From contig JAZGTN010000006.1 of assembly GCA_037783415.1 (NCBI GenBank), positions 1,550,001-1,614,000 of the forward strand: a stretch of DNA of 64,000 nucleotides, written 5' to 3'. Of this stretch, positions 42,346 through 55,695 are shown in pieces. The position numbers and the translations under genes were made by a program. The DNA comes from Leptasterias polaris (taxonomy: Eukaryota > Echinodermata > Asteroidea > Forcipulatida > Asteriidae). A model generated the notes under the pieces. It made no database searches. It was given only the letters and a program-made list of their open reading frames with translations, and was not told where the DNA came from. Position 1 is the first letter of the stretch; each line of letters starts with the position of its first letter.

Positions 42346-43554
42346 TCCATAGCCAAAGGATGCTGCGCGCCGCTACCATAACATTTTTTGTCATCGCATT
42401 GCTTGTCATATTGGCACATAGGGGGCCTATTGTGTGATGATGCGAATGAACAGTAGTATCAGGTAGCCTACCGCAGTCTCGAATTTTACGTTGTAGATCA
42501 GCCTCCTATCCGCAAAAAAAGTTAAGTTTCTTGCATAGCGCCCTCTTTTGATTTTACTCGGTGTTTCGTCGTCAATGATCGTTGCCAGACCCTCTATGCC
42601 AGACCAAACCAGGTGCTATGGAAATCACTGGCGTTTCAAACAGCAATTTATAGACTAAATAAACACACAATTTATTCCTTTCATTGTCACAATAACGTAG
42701 GATTTTTTAATTAGGCCGATAGAATAGAACCCATATGATTGTATGTTTTGTTGTAGTTGATTGTCTTCTGTTTCGTTTTCGATGCCAATCAGACTCAATA
42801 TTGAAACCAATTATGTTAGGTGGATACCGGTTTTAACCTGCGTACATTGGCAGACATTAACCAATTTGATAGGAAGTACGTGATATGCAACATTCGCCAT
42901 GCCAAAAACGCAACCCGCAACTTTTGTTTAGGCCCCACATACTATTTTCTATTGTCTATATTGGACTATATGAAGAAAACAAAATCGAAAACAAAACAAC
43001 CATAATGATAAAGAGTTCCACAGAGACTCATTTAAATAACAGACAGCATTCTGTTCAAAATAATTTATTAGAAAAAATATATATGAAGGGTGCACAATTA
43101 CAGTCGTAGTCTTTAGACACAACTGATTATACTGGACACTCCCCGGTACCAGCATAGCAAATGATTAGTTGGCCTAAATGGCAGATTAAAGGTGCATTGT
43201 TGCTAAAGGAAGCCAGTAAGATTTCACTTTATGGCTTACTCCTAAAATGTAACAAATATAGTATTCTGGGCACATGCACACCTTTTTTAAAATTTGCGTA
43301 TAATGAATAAACCTTATTTTTGTATTGTGCTTTTATTCTTTGCATAGGCATGGCTGTTTGCATAGGCATGACATTTTAAATAGCTGCTATAAAACCCATA
43401 GCGGCGCCACGAAACATGAGTACTGCTGTCATCAGATTGTTTTTCACTCACTTCAATTTTGAGGGGTCCTTTGCTAAATAATGGTGTACCAACGCAGTTT
43501 CCCCAAAGTATAGCAAGTTATGCTATTTTATTTAATGAAATATCGCCTAACATT

Positions 43555-43745
43555 ACAAGGTCGGACGACCACTTCAAGGTGAGGGCTACACTTAACTGAT
43601 TTTGGCTGTCGACCCGAATCAACTGCCACCACCAGGGGCAAGTTGCCACCTACTCCCGGGGCTGAAACATGGTTACCCAATTCACAGTCCGTAAGGATGT
43701 AGGCATGGGTATCATCTACTAGGAGCCTGGCTGGTAGAGCAGAAT
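43555..43745 (-). repeat. Interspersed repeat, inverted copy of 59.24 kb
   Basis: Words such as GGGGCTGAAACATGGTTACCC, ACAGTCCGTAAGGATGTAGG and ATGGGTATCATC recur reverse-complemented at 59237-59430. Confidence 0.75.
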
Positions 43746-43794
43746 GCACTTACTTCCCCAAATGTTTTACGAAGCAATGATGGGTAAGTGCTTT

Positions 43795-43905
43795 GAGGGC
43801 ACACTGCATGACCCGGATTCGAACCCACACTCGCCTGAAGACAAAACCTCCAGAGCTTGGGTTCGGTGCATGAGCTAGACAGGTTGGCCACGACATGCCA
43901 AACTA
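43795..43905 (-). repeat. tRNA-derived SINE head
   Basis: Reverse strand: GGCATGTCGTGGCCAACC, then GAGTGTGGGTTCGAATCCGG (B box) and CAGTGTGCCCTCAAAGC. Same family as the 29.89-kb SINE; body and tail missing. Confidence 0.75.
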
Positions 43906-46900
43906 TACTACTTAGGTTCTTACAGTCAGGCTATACAGAATCGGAGGAACCCAAAACGGCTCGTAATTACATCCCGCGAAGAGAATCTCATCGTCTGATG
44001 TGTTCAAATCTTAGTTAATTTTGTTTTGTATTGAGTGCGATCGTGATAGCAGTTCTGATGGCTATAATAAGAATGTTGTTGCCGAGTGGTGTAGTACTCC
44101 GCACTGCTTTGGAAGAAGCGCGTAGAGCCTGATGTCCTTCCTCCGTGCTCCGGGCATACGACAATAATGCCACTTAGAAAGTAGGGCCTATACCCAACGA
44201 TTATTTCCCATTAGAAACAGCATCTTTCCTTCGATGAAAGAGTTTTGTTTTATTTTCTGTGTGACTATCGGCATTCTGATGACAGACGAGTGTCAACACA
44301 ATCTTTGGACAACTTCTCTCTCAATTATTAACACTCATCTCATTTTATTGTCCACTTATAAGGTAAAAATGGAAACATATTGCGCCGCTAAAAGTGATAA
44401 AGTAAGACAATTAAAAAAGAAATTGTTACACGACTTTTTACCCATTGGACAATGATGTAATAACCTTCTTATATTTTTATATTTTCCAAAAGATATAACG
44501 TTATGAGAAATTGCCTGATTTCTGCCTTCTGATTTTATGACTTCATTTACAAATGCAAAATCTCCAGTGCAATTCACAATATTCAGTTTCCATCACCCGC
44601 ATTACGATTTGTTACCTTCGTGCATTGCATAAATTACCATTAACAATGATAATGCGGGTAACATCTGTATAGCTAGGTTTTTCTATTTGGCTGGATTTTA
44701 GTGACACCTGATGGCGACTCGTACACGCTAATGCATCTGCACACATGTCATAATATAATATACGGACGTATAATCATCCTGGATTTCAAGTCATTAATCA
44801 TACAAGACTCAACGTCCAATCCTCTCAGGTTGGCTTCTATCTTTATGGTTTTTGGCTTCGATCACACTTCGAGAAGAAGACCATTACGGAGGCACATGGT
44901 TACTCTTTTTTTTCAACCCACTACTAAAAAAGTACGGGTTGATGAATAATGACTGTATATATATTCACTCAGATAGATGCTACTGCAGATGTGGATTGAT
45001 GAATGTAAACAACACGTGTGCTCATGATTAACCCGCGAGTCTGGAAAAATTATAATAAAAAAGCTATAGTGATTTGTGCATCAGACTACTTCTAAATTTC
45101 TGTGTGGTGCGCACTAATTTTGTGTGTGGTTGTACGCGCGCACAGAGACTTTCACTTTCTCGTTGGAACTCAATGGACACGCAACTCGTACGCTAATGAT
45201 GTACAGCATACAGGGCCATCATACACTTGGAGAATGACACCGAGGTATGGAATTACAGAAATATAACTGAGCAGGAATTGATGCTGACGGTGCGAGTCGG
45301 TCCTGTGACGTCGTCTGCTTCGCGCATTATACTAGAATCACTTGTCCAAAGGTAAGAATTTCCACAGAAATATTTCAGTGTAACATTTAAAAATACTGCT
45401 GTATGCGCTTAACGTTGATATGAGCGGTTCGGAAAACTTCCTGATTTCAGTTTTAGTTTATAATAAATCAATCCCATACAACAGCAGATTGTAAATGCAA
45501 GTGTTCGTGAAACAGACGTCAAACTAAATTATAATAATTACAATGATGTACGGCACTACGCTTAAAAATACAAAATTATGTATTTATTATTCCCTTAAGT
45601 CAGGATTTCAGTTTGGCGGATATTGATTAAGCATTTAGAAAAGATTAACTAAAAATAATATGCAAAATATGAGACAAAAAGAGGGGTTCTGAATTCTTGT
45701 TTTTTCATCGTCAAGGTAATTTTTTTTTGTAAATTTACTGGTTGTCACATGCCGTCTAGTAATTAAATTTTGTCAAATATTTCTACCCGCATAAACCGAC
45801 ATCATTAATATGTGAAGAGGAATGTAGACTTTGGGTAGCAGTGCGTTTTATGAAGCATTCGATGGTGCCATATTATTGTCTGGTTCTTCAGGCAAAGTAA
45901 CAGTGTATTGTTGCTGTTTACCAGTGCAATCCTTCCGCAAGTTATGTGGCTGAGTAGAGTGATATTGAGCAATACTGTTTTTCCCCATCGACCTATTTCA
46001 AACTTATCAATGACATTAAGCCCAATGTAGTCACGATTGATTAGCAAGCAAGTTTCACTGCCATGGTGTTTTATACAAGCCTTCAAATGGCCACAATAAA
46101 CAACACAACCATTCCTATCTATAACAGCAGTGATTATTATACAAACGATTACACAATGATAAACAATACACCAAAATCAAACAGAACAAAAACGTACGCA
46201 ACAAAGTGTAGTTTATTTGGGGGTTTTCGACCAGTTTTGACATTGGTTGATAACGCAGAAAGAAAAAAACTTAGGCCTATTGTGCGACAAGTGTTTTTAG
46301 TTGAATCTGGTGTTAAACGGCAGAGGATTGTGTCAAATTATGTCACCTTAAAACGCATTTTAATCAAGCATTTTTTGAAGCCTCATAACTTCTGTTTTTA
46401 TTTCCTAAAATGTGGCCCAAATTGTGGACTCGGTGGACAAACCTTCCTGATTATTGAGGTGACAATTTCGTAAAGAAAATTGAACCTAAGACAATTAGCT
46501 TTAATGAGAATTTGAGGGGCAGTAAATGTCATTAGAAATGATAAGCCAGTCTGACCCAAACTGAAATAAAACGTGCTAATTCACCTGCAATTTCTCTTAA
46601 ATTTTCACAAGTATGTTGTTTGATAAAATAGTCAACTGCAGTGATTCTTGCCCCCGCAAAAGGAACAACTTTTTTCCTCCCAGTGTTCATTTCCATTAGG
46701 GCCGTTTAAGCACAAAAACTGGCAATCTGCTTCAAAATCATTATGAAATTGAGCCCAAAGAGGGCGCACTTAAAAAGAAACTCTGTGTTTAACTGCGTTC
46801 AATCTTCACGTGTTAAGTTTTTATTAAAAATTCTATGGTCGTTTTTCATCACAGTCGCGCCATTTTTCATTACGCACCGGAAGCGTCTGACACACACACA

Positions 46901-47985
46901 AAAATCGCCACATACCTCGTAATTCTATAGCCTCTGTTAATTTATTGATGTGAGATGTGTTGAGCTTGTCGATGTATTGGGTATAGGCCGATACGGGGGG
47001 GGGGGGGGGGGGGTGTATGCAATCATTCCACAATAAAAACCTAGCTATGAAATTCGAGAAATTATGTTTTGGCGCCATATATTCCGAAGATGGCATTTTA
47101 GGGCCACAATGGGTAGCGGAGACGTACAACAGCCACAAAAACGCAGAACATCGTCGTCAATTATCTCCAGTATGGCCATACAATTTCTTTTCAGAATTTG
47201 AATATTTTATTTTAGAAAGACGTCAGTATGAGATAACTTTTTTGTTACACACTATAGGTTTTTCAGCTTCCAATGAGAACATGATTGATCTCACTTCAGA
47301 GGAATACATTTTTTTTAGATAACGGTTTGCTATGATTCAGTTATAATTACTTGATTTATTTCCTTACGGTCTTCCCCACGCGCACCATGCACGTTTAAAT
47401 GTGAGCACTATCTGTCCATGGATTGTTTTCTTTTTTTGCCCCGAAGAACATGCGGGCTGACGAAAAAGTAATTTATGTTGCAACAGATAGAATCAACAAT
47501 GGTTTTTGATAAAATGCAAACTTGGATCATGTTTGCTCACGAGTGCATGCTAGATGTACGGAATCCAACCACATGTCTCGCTTACTAATTGATTAATCTT
47601 TGTTTTCTGAAGTTTAACAAAAAACAGATTAACAACAATAATACATTAGTTGTGCTCATGTAGGAATAACATACGGAGTAGTTTTATACCACAATCATCC
47701 AATGCATTTTATTATTAATTTATTCATGTTTAATCTTTAGACATTTTTACATTGATCAGAAATTAAAAAGGGGCTGTCAAGAAAATAAGTATAAAAACTG
47801 TAATCGAAAGATGTGTACAACCAGACCCCTGCCAACGATAAAAACATAGTTATAGGCAATTATTAAAATTGAAATTGCACACAGTAAACTTAAGAAACAA
47901 ACGATGGTCGACATTTTCCAGCAATGATTTATTTCAAAAGTTATTCTAGATTACTATAAATTCACCATTTCATTAAGATTGCAAC

Positions 47986-48193
47986 CATATTTCACAGAAC
48001 TGCTTATAAGCACAAAATATTGCCTAAACAATTTCTGCTCAGCAAAAATAAGCAGAATACCTGTCACAGATAGTACACGTGAAATCGTGTTTTAGCTTGT
48101 AACCTTATTCTGGTAAGCATAGTTTTGTTGTGCTTGGCTAGTTTTTTTTGTGCTTAAGCAGCTCTATGAAACTTGGCCCTGAAACTTGGCCCC
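47986..48193. mobile_element. CCCAATTTCAT-type MITE
   Basis: Left ATATTTCACAGAACTGCTTA, right AAGCAGCTCTATGAAACTTG. Shares TAAGCAGAATACCTG and CTGGTAAGCATAG with 36584-36774. The right end is duplicated as TGAAACTTGGCCC twice. Confidence 0.78.
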
Positions 48194-48515
48194 ATTTGTT
48201 TGTAAAAATACATGAGCAATGTTTCTCAATAAGTTTTAGGTAATTTTACTAAATTGTTTGTATATTAACAGAATATCTTGGTAAAAATACAGAAAATACT
48301 GCGGAGTAACATTTAAACTGCAGTATGCGCGGTGCAAAGCAATCCCACAATTCCTTGCAGAGTACCAAGGCACGCTTGGTCACCGGTGTTTTTTATGCAC
48401 AGTGTTGAAGTCCAAACCAGCTGTTGTGTTAATGAGGACACAACTGACCTTAGTATCATAGAACAATACGTCTGCCAAAAATTGCCAACAATTTCAACTA
48501 CAATAAAACAATTAA

Positions 48516-48830
48516 CTTGTGGAAGCATTACTAGACCTTGGAGTTGATAAGCCTTCTGATTTGAAGTATGTTAAAAGGTTGCAAGAAATGTCATTCCAAG
48601 CTGACCAACGGGAAATGATCCGAATGATCCGTCGCAAGCCTAGCTACAGCTGGTTGTTAATGTTATAGCTGCCAAGTTCGTGGAGGATTACCCACAAAGT
48701 TTCGAAGACAAGCTGGAAGATACGGTCATTGGTACTGGCTACAATTCAATATTGAGTCAGTTTGAGCAGCGCTTCGCTATTCAACAGGCCCATCCTCCAA
48801 CCCAAGAGAAAATAACATTTATACTTTTAT
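48516..48830 (+). pseudogene. Broken coding remnant of unknown family
   Basis: Coding-like composition without an ATG start. One frame reads LVEALLDLGVDKPSDLKYVK and RLQEMSFQADQREMIRMIRR until a stop near 48666. A +1 frame then carries AAKFVEDYPQSFEDKLEDTV and GTGYNSILSQFEQRFAIQQ to about 48805. The pair looks like one protein split by a frameshift. I do not recognise the family. It runs into A-rich sequence (48830), consistent with a retrocopy or transposon ORF. Confidence 0.45.
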
Positions 48831-50927
48831 TTAAAAAAAAATACAGTTGCTGCTGTTAATCTAGAAAAACAAATTTGTAATATCAATTACAGAAAAACAG
48901 TACAATTCGAGTACAAAAATACTTGTAAAATAACAAAAGATTATTCATTTTCACAAACTCTCCGTACAAAGGAATAACAAATAAGGGGGTACTTTTACAA
49001 CAAGACTGTATTTGGGAAGAACGGAAGAAAACGTAAATATACTAAAGTTTCGTTATTAGGCTATAACAGACATTTTGTAAAACCAAATTGACATACCAGT
49101 TATGTAAAAGTATTATACAGCAAAATGTTGGAAATGGAGTTGCCTGCATTTTTCTGTAAATTTACAGGATTTTTTTTTACAGTGTGCCTTTCAGAACATA
49201 CCTTTTGAATTGGTATCTTCCTTTGAAACTGGAAAAGGTTGAAAAGGACTGTAATTAATCCAGCGCATTCACTTCGATAATTTACATGCTTTGTAAAACC
49301 TCCCGCTACCCCTCGGGTGAAACAGCCCGTGGCAAAACGTCCCAAAAATAAATGCAAGGAGTTAATGATTGTGGTAATTAAAGTTTGTAATTATTTCTTT
49401 GCATAAGAGACAAACGGGTCTCCCTCAAAGCTCGCGTTACACATGCTCAATCAGCAAAGCTGCAGTGAATTTGTTTATATTAGGGCCTGAAAACAAATAA
49501 TATAAGCGAATAAAAACAGAGATGAAGAAACAAAACACGGAAAGAGTGGGACTTGAAACGTTGCATTATGGAAATATGATCTAGTATATACGTATTTGCA
49601 GTATATGTGAATTGGGTATTAGTTTACCATGTAATTAGCTCCCTCTATTTCGAAGAGAATCCGACCCATTCAATCTTTGTATTTGGGTTTCAGATATCAG
49701 AAGTGTATAACGTAACGATTGCAGCGATTGTATACACTACTTAAAGGAATACATTTCATTCTCTTGTCTACATTATAGTTTCAGAATCACAATGCAGTCC
49801 TATCAAAATGTCAGTAACTTAGGTTGTTATATTAGTGACGTAACCAGACATTTTCATTTTTGGGGACGAGCGGAGGGCGCAAAGACATATTTTTGGTTGG
49901 GGGTTATTTAATAAGCAATACAATTACCTGTTTAGGTCACTTTTTATTCTACATGGATATCATCGTCATTTACAGCTTTTCTCAATACACGAAGTGTCCT
50001 GTCATAGCACTATAGCTCTCATATACACCTTTGGGGGAAGATTTGCAACTTCTCCTCGGAAATGCCTCCAGTCATTATTTTATCAAGAAGACGGCATCCT
50101 TTGATCCTTTGCTTCTGAAGGAATGCTGAGACAACACTCAGCCAGAACCAATGCCGGGGTCAGCTCTACCTTATTGTCGGTCATTTGAAACAAAAGTACC
50201 TCCTTTTACTGCCAAAGGCCGGTATATATACCCGAAATCAATGCGAAACTCAAAACTGCTATTTAAAAAAGTGTCGATACGTTCAGTCCGTTTGCGAATT
50301 GAGTATCCCTTTGATGGATGACGCAGAAGCAAGGTTCTTTTGCATAAGCCATGTTTGGACACTTTCACGTTGTCAAATTCGGAATTCCTGTTTCGTCAAG
50401 ACATGTATTAACAATTCATTATTGTTGTTATATACGAACGTGTGAGTCGTCGAACAACAAGTAAAATTGTTTGTTTTTAGTGCAAATCATACCCAGTGTG
50501 TTGTATTAAAATGTAAGTTGAACGAGATAAAGGAAGAAGTTCTTATACGAGCACATAGCCTACAACGCTTCCAACGCATGTGACGTCATTCACTGAGCAC
50601 TTTACCTATAGCTCCCACGCATAAGCAACGATAGCCTTTTCCAATTAAATCCTTGGCTTTAAATTAATTGCTACGGATCATGACCGGTAGGGTCAAAGAT
50701 TCTTTAGTTTTTTCCACCGTAATGCCGATTTAAAGACAAAATTGTAATACTGATTTATAGCCACATTATAAAGAAGGTTACAATAAAAGTAACATGGGAA
50801 ATTATTAGCTGAATACAGTGTCTACTTGAAGAACGTCGAATCCATCCACGTTAAGCAGTCCAAACCACATCCATCCGACCGCATCTACGGCCTCAGTATT
50901 CGCGAACGGACAGGGCCAACCCTTAGA

Positions 50928-50967
50928 AATCTGAGAGACGATTCATGCATGAATCGTCTCTCAGATT
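50928..50967. repeat. Perfect 40-bp palindrome in a truncated family A MITE
   Basis: Arms of 20 bp with no loop, starting AATCTGAGAGACGATTCATG. Downstream words (GGGTGAAAAATTA, ACTTCGAAG) match family A in reverse, so this is the hairpin core of a partial copy that ends just before the next one at 51028. Confidence 0.95.
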
Positions 50968-51027
50968 CAAAATGTTTTAGGGTGAAAAATTATCCGAACC
51001 ATAATACTTCGAAGTGAATCCCTTCCC

Positions 51028-51403
51028 TTAAAGGCACTGTACACGTTTGGTAATTACTCAAAATATATATTAGCATAAAAACTTACTTGGTAACGAGCAA
51101 CGGAGAGCTGTTGATAGTATAAAACATTGTGAGAAACCACTCCCTCTGAAGTAACGTAGTTTTTGAGAAAGAGGTAATTTCCCACTAAAATAATAAAAGA
51201 CTTCTGGCCAGAAGCATTTTATTCCTATCTGAAAGCACACTAATTTGTACAACAAGGGTGTTTTTTCTTTCATCATTTTCTTGCAACTTCAATGACCAAT
51301 TGAGCCCAAATTTTCACAGGATTGTTATTTTATGCATATGTTGGGGTACACCAAGTGAGAATACTGGTCTTTGACAATTACCAAAGGTGTTCAGTGCCTT
51401 TAA
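51028..51403 (+). mobile_element. TTAA-bounded MITE, family A, copy 2
   Basis: TTAAAGGCACTGTACACG at left and TTCAGTGCCTTTAA at right. Central palindrome CTTCTGGCCAGAAG at 51201-51214. Interior matches the 10.46-kb copy. Confidence 0.9.
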
Positions 51404-52327
51404 ATGGTTTATACTACCAACAACTGCAGTGCTTCTCACCAAGTAAAGTTGTTACAGTCATTACTATACTGTTGGAGTAGTTACCTTTGCAAGACCCCAC
51501 CTTTAAGGTTTTTTTGCCATGGCCAAAATAAAATTACGCCAAGTTATTATTGCAAAGGCAATGGTATCTTGGATTGGATTGGTTTATTTAAAAACATTCG
51601 ATGAAAACAGCTCGAAGGCTGATAAATCATGAATTAACATATGATAAAAATTGTTAAAAGTACATAGAAAAAGCCACTACATTACATGTATAATTAAAAA
51701 TGCCATTAGAATGAATAGATAAAAACGAGTAGATAATAAACATTAACCAGCACAACAACAACAACATTTGGAACTAATTTTAAAAGCAAAGAAATTAGAA
51801 CAAAACAAAATAGAAAGAAAAAAAACAAAAACAAAAAACGCAGGTCAATAAAATGGACAGTAATTAAGTTAAAAATTAAAGTTCAACTGAAGTCATATTG
51901 AACAGTCAATCAGATGAGCACTCTACTCTTTATTATAATGAGAGTTTAAGCAACGAATAACTGCGGGGATAGCGGATTTCTGGTATCTCGTTGTCCTGCA
52001 CCGTGGTATGGTAAATGAGTCAGAGTTACGCAACCTACGCCCAGTCATATTCGAACGAAGTTCGGGCAAGAGGTTGCGGTGACGGGCAGATGTGAGAAGG
52101 CTCTTACCATTACACTTGTCTGGTATATATACCTGTGAGACCACAAGTTGTGCGTAAAGTGCTTGACTCCCACCAGAGGTTTATACAAATCCCTGGCCGA
52201 GATTTAATTAAGGAATGTTTCATTGTTACTTTGACACCTTTTTTATCAACGGTTGAGAGTCTACACACCTTAATAAGCAGTTTGATTTTCCATCTTTGTA
52301 TTGTGCTTGTCATCTCGGTTACGTTAC

Positions 52328-52468
52328 TAGACTTGTGGACAAGTCGTTAAATGTCTGTCGCGGTGATAGCGGAACGGCTTTCTCGCAATATCCCGCGAGA
52401 GGGCTGCTCTGTGCGAGATTACTGCTCTCAAGACTGGTCACATTTACCGACTTGTGAAACCCGCTGGC
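52328..52468 (+). mobile_element. ACAAGTCGTTAA-type MITE, copy 2
   Basis: Left end AGACTTGTGGACAAGTCGTT, itself palindromic; right end ACCGACTTGTGAAACCCGC. Core CCCGCGAGAGGGCTGC. Confidence 0.8.
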
Positions 52469-53419
52469 GGTTTGTGCACGGCCTATGGGCACTTCAGCCG
52501 AATTTGTACGGACGCATCTGATTGGTCAATTTCGTTATATCTATGAATATTCAAACAGTAGATGAATATTAAACATCAAATCCTGTACTGGATGGAGTTT
52601 TATGTTGCTTTGATCATGCACGATCAAAACCAAACACTGAGTGGTGAGAGTGATTGTGTTCATGAATATTTTGACACAAGAAAATACGTATTCAAATTAT
52701 GGGTACAACTTGTAAATAATTACAAAAAATCGAACGTAAGATTTTATTTCAGAGAGTCCGAGCGTGTTTGACAGTGCACAGCGTGTGGGGACATGACGTA
52801 AAACACACGGGCAAATCGTGTAGCTGCATGCCATGGCGCGCAGAGTTTCTCTCGGCCGAGGCTCAGCACGACGGAAACCCCTACACCCGGCCCTAGCTAG
52901 CGTGCCAAGAGATAGCTGTACCTGGAAGCTCATGAACATGTGGGAGGGGTAGGGAGCCAGACCACCAACTACCTTGTCATTGCGGGTTTGTTAGTCGGTA
53001 AACCTCGCTGATCGAATCCGCTGTTTTAAAATCGTTACGTTTCAATGTTCGGTGTACATTCCTTTCCCCCGATTTGGAAATTAAATAAGATTTATGTCAA
53101 TAAATAGGAAAACCACTCTTATATTGACGGTGCAATTAAGTTAAACAATTTGTGAGACAAAAACGAGCCCCCACCCAAAAAAAAAAAACCACACAAAACC
53201 AGAGCCCCTGAAGGAACAGGTGAAAAATAAATTAAAAATTAAAATGTTAAAAAAAATTCTCACTCTGAATTTCTTTTTCCACTCTCGACACACAAAATTC
53301 CAACAAAGTCATTTCGTTTCCTCAAAATATTATTTAATTCAATCAAAATATAATTTTGTCACATAAAATTCAATTTTTTAAAATTTGTAAACAAAGTTGT
53401 GTTTTTCTAGGTAGCAAAA

Positions 53420-53965
53420 TAGATTTTTCCTAGAAAATACGTTTTTGTTCCCTCGAACACGCCTTCTTTCACCTGAAATACGATTTTGTTACCCAGAAAT
53501 ACGCATTTGTTCCCTGAAAGATACGCATTCGTTTCCTCGAAATATGATTTTGTTCGCACAAAATATAATTCTGTTCGCTCTAAATATGCTTTCGTTCAAT
53601 AAACATTATTTTTTCCACCGAAAGGAGATTTCTTTCCCTGAAAACAAGCTTTCGATTCATCAAAATACGACTTTGAATTAGTTGCCCGAAACATACTTTC
53701 ATTCGTCCGAAATATGCTTTCGTTCAATAAAAATATGATTTTTTTCCACCGAAAGGAGATTTCTTTCCCTAAAAACAAGCGTTCGTTTCATCAAAATACG
53801 ACTTTGAATTAGTTGCCAGAAATATACGTTCATTCGTCCGAAATATGCTTTCGTTCCCTTAATATACGCTCCCGTTCCTTCGCAATGAGATTTTGTTCCC
53901 CAAAATTCCTCTTTCGTTCCTTTAAGATAGCTAGCTTTTGTTCCCTTAAGATAGCTTTCGAAGCC
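53420..53965. repeat. Degenerate ~22-bp tandem repeat block
   Basis: More than 20 diverged units built on GAAATACGATTTTGTTCCCT-like sequence. A 125-bp sub-block (ATATGCTTTCGTTCAATAAA to TTCATTCGTCCGAA) is duplicated at 53585-53710 and 53722-53840. ORFs across it are by-products of the repeats. Confidence 0.85.
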
Positions 53966-53996
53966 CTGTAGTCCAATCACACAAATTTGTTAAATT

Positions 53997-54130
53997 CCCT
54001 TGTGAGGGGCGACTATGAGAGGGGACGAGTTTGTTGTCAGGGGGCGACTTTGCTAGGGGTGACTTTGTAGTTGGTGACTTTGTACATGTGTTTTTTGAAA
54101 TTGGCGACTTTGCTAGGGGGGCGAGTTGAC
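53997..54130. repeat. GGGGCGACTTTG repeats
   Basis: Five or six diverged words of the type GGGGCGACTTTGCTAGGGG in 130 bp, directly following the 22-bp repeat block. Confidence 0.75.
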
Positions 54131-54507
54131 TGGTTTCCGTGTCTGTTGTTTATACACACTTAATAACACAATCACTGTAGAACACATCGGGTTAAATGAT
54201 TGGAGCGTATCAGTAACTATTCACGGTAGGCATTATTTATTTTTATGAGGCAAAACACACATCTTAAACAATTATTATAATAATGAATTTTAAGATAAGT
54301 TTACTTTATTTCTTTAGTTACTAAATTAATGAAGGAGTTAACACCCACAAAACACACCCACAGATGTCTCAAGCGCAAGCATTCAGTACATTTACAGTAA
54401 CTAAAATTAGTACTACCCTTAGATAAAATGGACTCGTCTTCATGATCGTCGCTACAGCAACCGTAATGTACACTGCGTTCGTACATGAATAAATGAATAT
54501 GAACCGC

Positions 54508-54665
54508 CGGCGGGTTTCACAAGTCGTTAATGACGAAGAGTCGGCAGCCAGCAACTTCGCGCGAGAGCAGTGATCTCGCGAGAACATTTTTTATTAGGCT
54601 ACAGCACTACACGCGACTCCACTCACCGCGACCATCATTAACGACTTGTCAACAAGTCTATTACG
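54508..54665 (-). mobile_element. ACAAGTCGTTAA-type MITE, copy 3
   Basis: Inverted relative to copy 2: left CGGGTTTCACAAGTCGTTAA, right TTAACGACTTGTCAACAAGTC. Core CGCGCGAGAGCAGTGATCTC. Confidence 0.8.
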
Positions 54666-55554
54666 TTACTAATAATTGGCGAGTTCGACTAATTGTAAAG
54701 GTCTATAAAAATGTAGCCAAAAGCTTTTGGCTAGTTTTGTTGTTTATGTGTGTGTATTATTGTTGTTTTTACTACTATTTACTAATTTTGCTGTTTTGCT
54801 CCATTTTGCTGACTTTTATACTATCAGTTGTAGATTTCTGTAATGCGCTTAATTTGAAAATTTTTATGGTGAAACGCGCGCAATAAATGTGTTAATATTT
54901 TTTTTATTATTATCAAATGAAAACTTATGCTCTACCCTACCTAAAATAATAGTAGAAAGTCTTCGTTAATAGTTCAACAGTTTTCTTATTATTATTTCGG
55001 TGTTGCATAACTGCAAAGGCCTATACATTACTGAGTTTATTTTGAAGACGTGGGGGGGGGGGGCTCTATACTTCTCAAGATCGCTTTGGTCTTAGGCTTA
55101 AAATCTCACAGCTTGGTCAGCCTTGAAGAAGAGCCGTATAAAAGCCACTGGGGCGTGAAATGATCACACATCTTGTCCAAGGTATTTTTTCTTCATGATT
55201 TATTTGGCTCAGTTTTTAGCTGATAGCCGTCACCTAAAACCATTCTGTTCCATAATTGAAGCGAGTCCGCATTTTGCAATTACATGCAATTACGGTTTGC
55301 CGAGAATCCGTTCAGTGAAGCCTTGAGGTATAGGCAAGCCCGCTGCAAGTACATCATGTATCAACAGAAAATGCCATCATGAAGATGAACGATAAGACTT
55401 TGGGAATTGACAAAATTGGATTTGCCTCACCTATAACTCGAATATAGGTCAACAAACGTAGTTTGAAGTCACCAAAGGGCTAACTCTAACTTGTATTTCG
55501 ATGCCCTTTTTTCGTGGTAATTATGTGAAAACCAATTCATATTTTTATTCTAAA

Positions 55555-55695
55555 ATCTCCCGGCTCGAAACCGACTCAGAATCCGGGTTTCAAGAGGCCA
55601 GACAGACCCAGATTCCGGTAAAAATAACCAGAATATGATTGACAAATAGAAGTTACGGATCCTGATTCTAGGTCAGGACGCGCCAAGCTGTCCCG
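55555..55695. repeat. Possible decayed GGGTCA-type MITE
   Basis: AATCTCCCGGCTCGAAACCG, ACCCAGATTCCGG and TTCTAGGTCAGGAC recall the GGGTCA family, but the inverted ends are gone. Confidence 0.35.

Larger units (their letters stand above)
42160..48515. other. Mostly unannotated intergenic stretch
   Basis: Apart from the hairpin, the repeat at 43.6 kb, the SINE head at 43.8 kb and the MITE at 48.0 kb, I find nothing I can name. A 136-codon ORF at 46063-46473 has no recognisable domain and low-complexity N-terminal Asn/Thr content. A CRE-like TGACGTC followed by AAAG|GTAAGAA at about 45307-45357 could be a promoter and donor, but no coding continuation is visible. Confidence 0.5.

Noticed and set aside
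46063..46473. 136-residue ORF as a real gene
   Set aside because: No domain, no splice context, low-complexity Asn/Thr N-terminus, and AT-rich surroundings in which such lengths can arise by chance.
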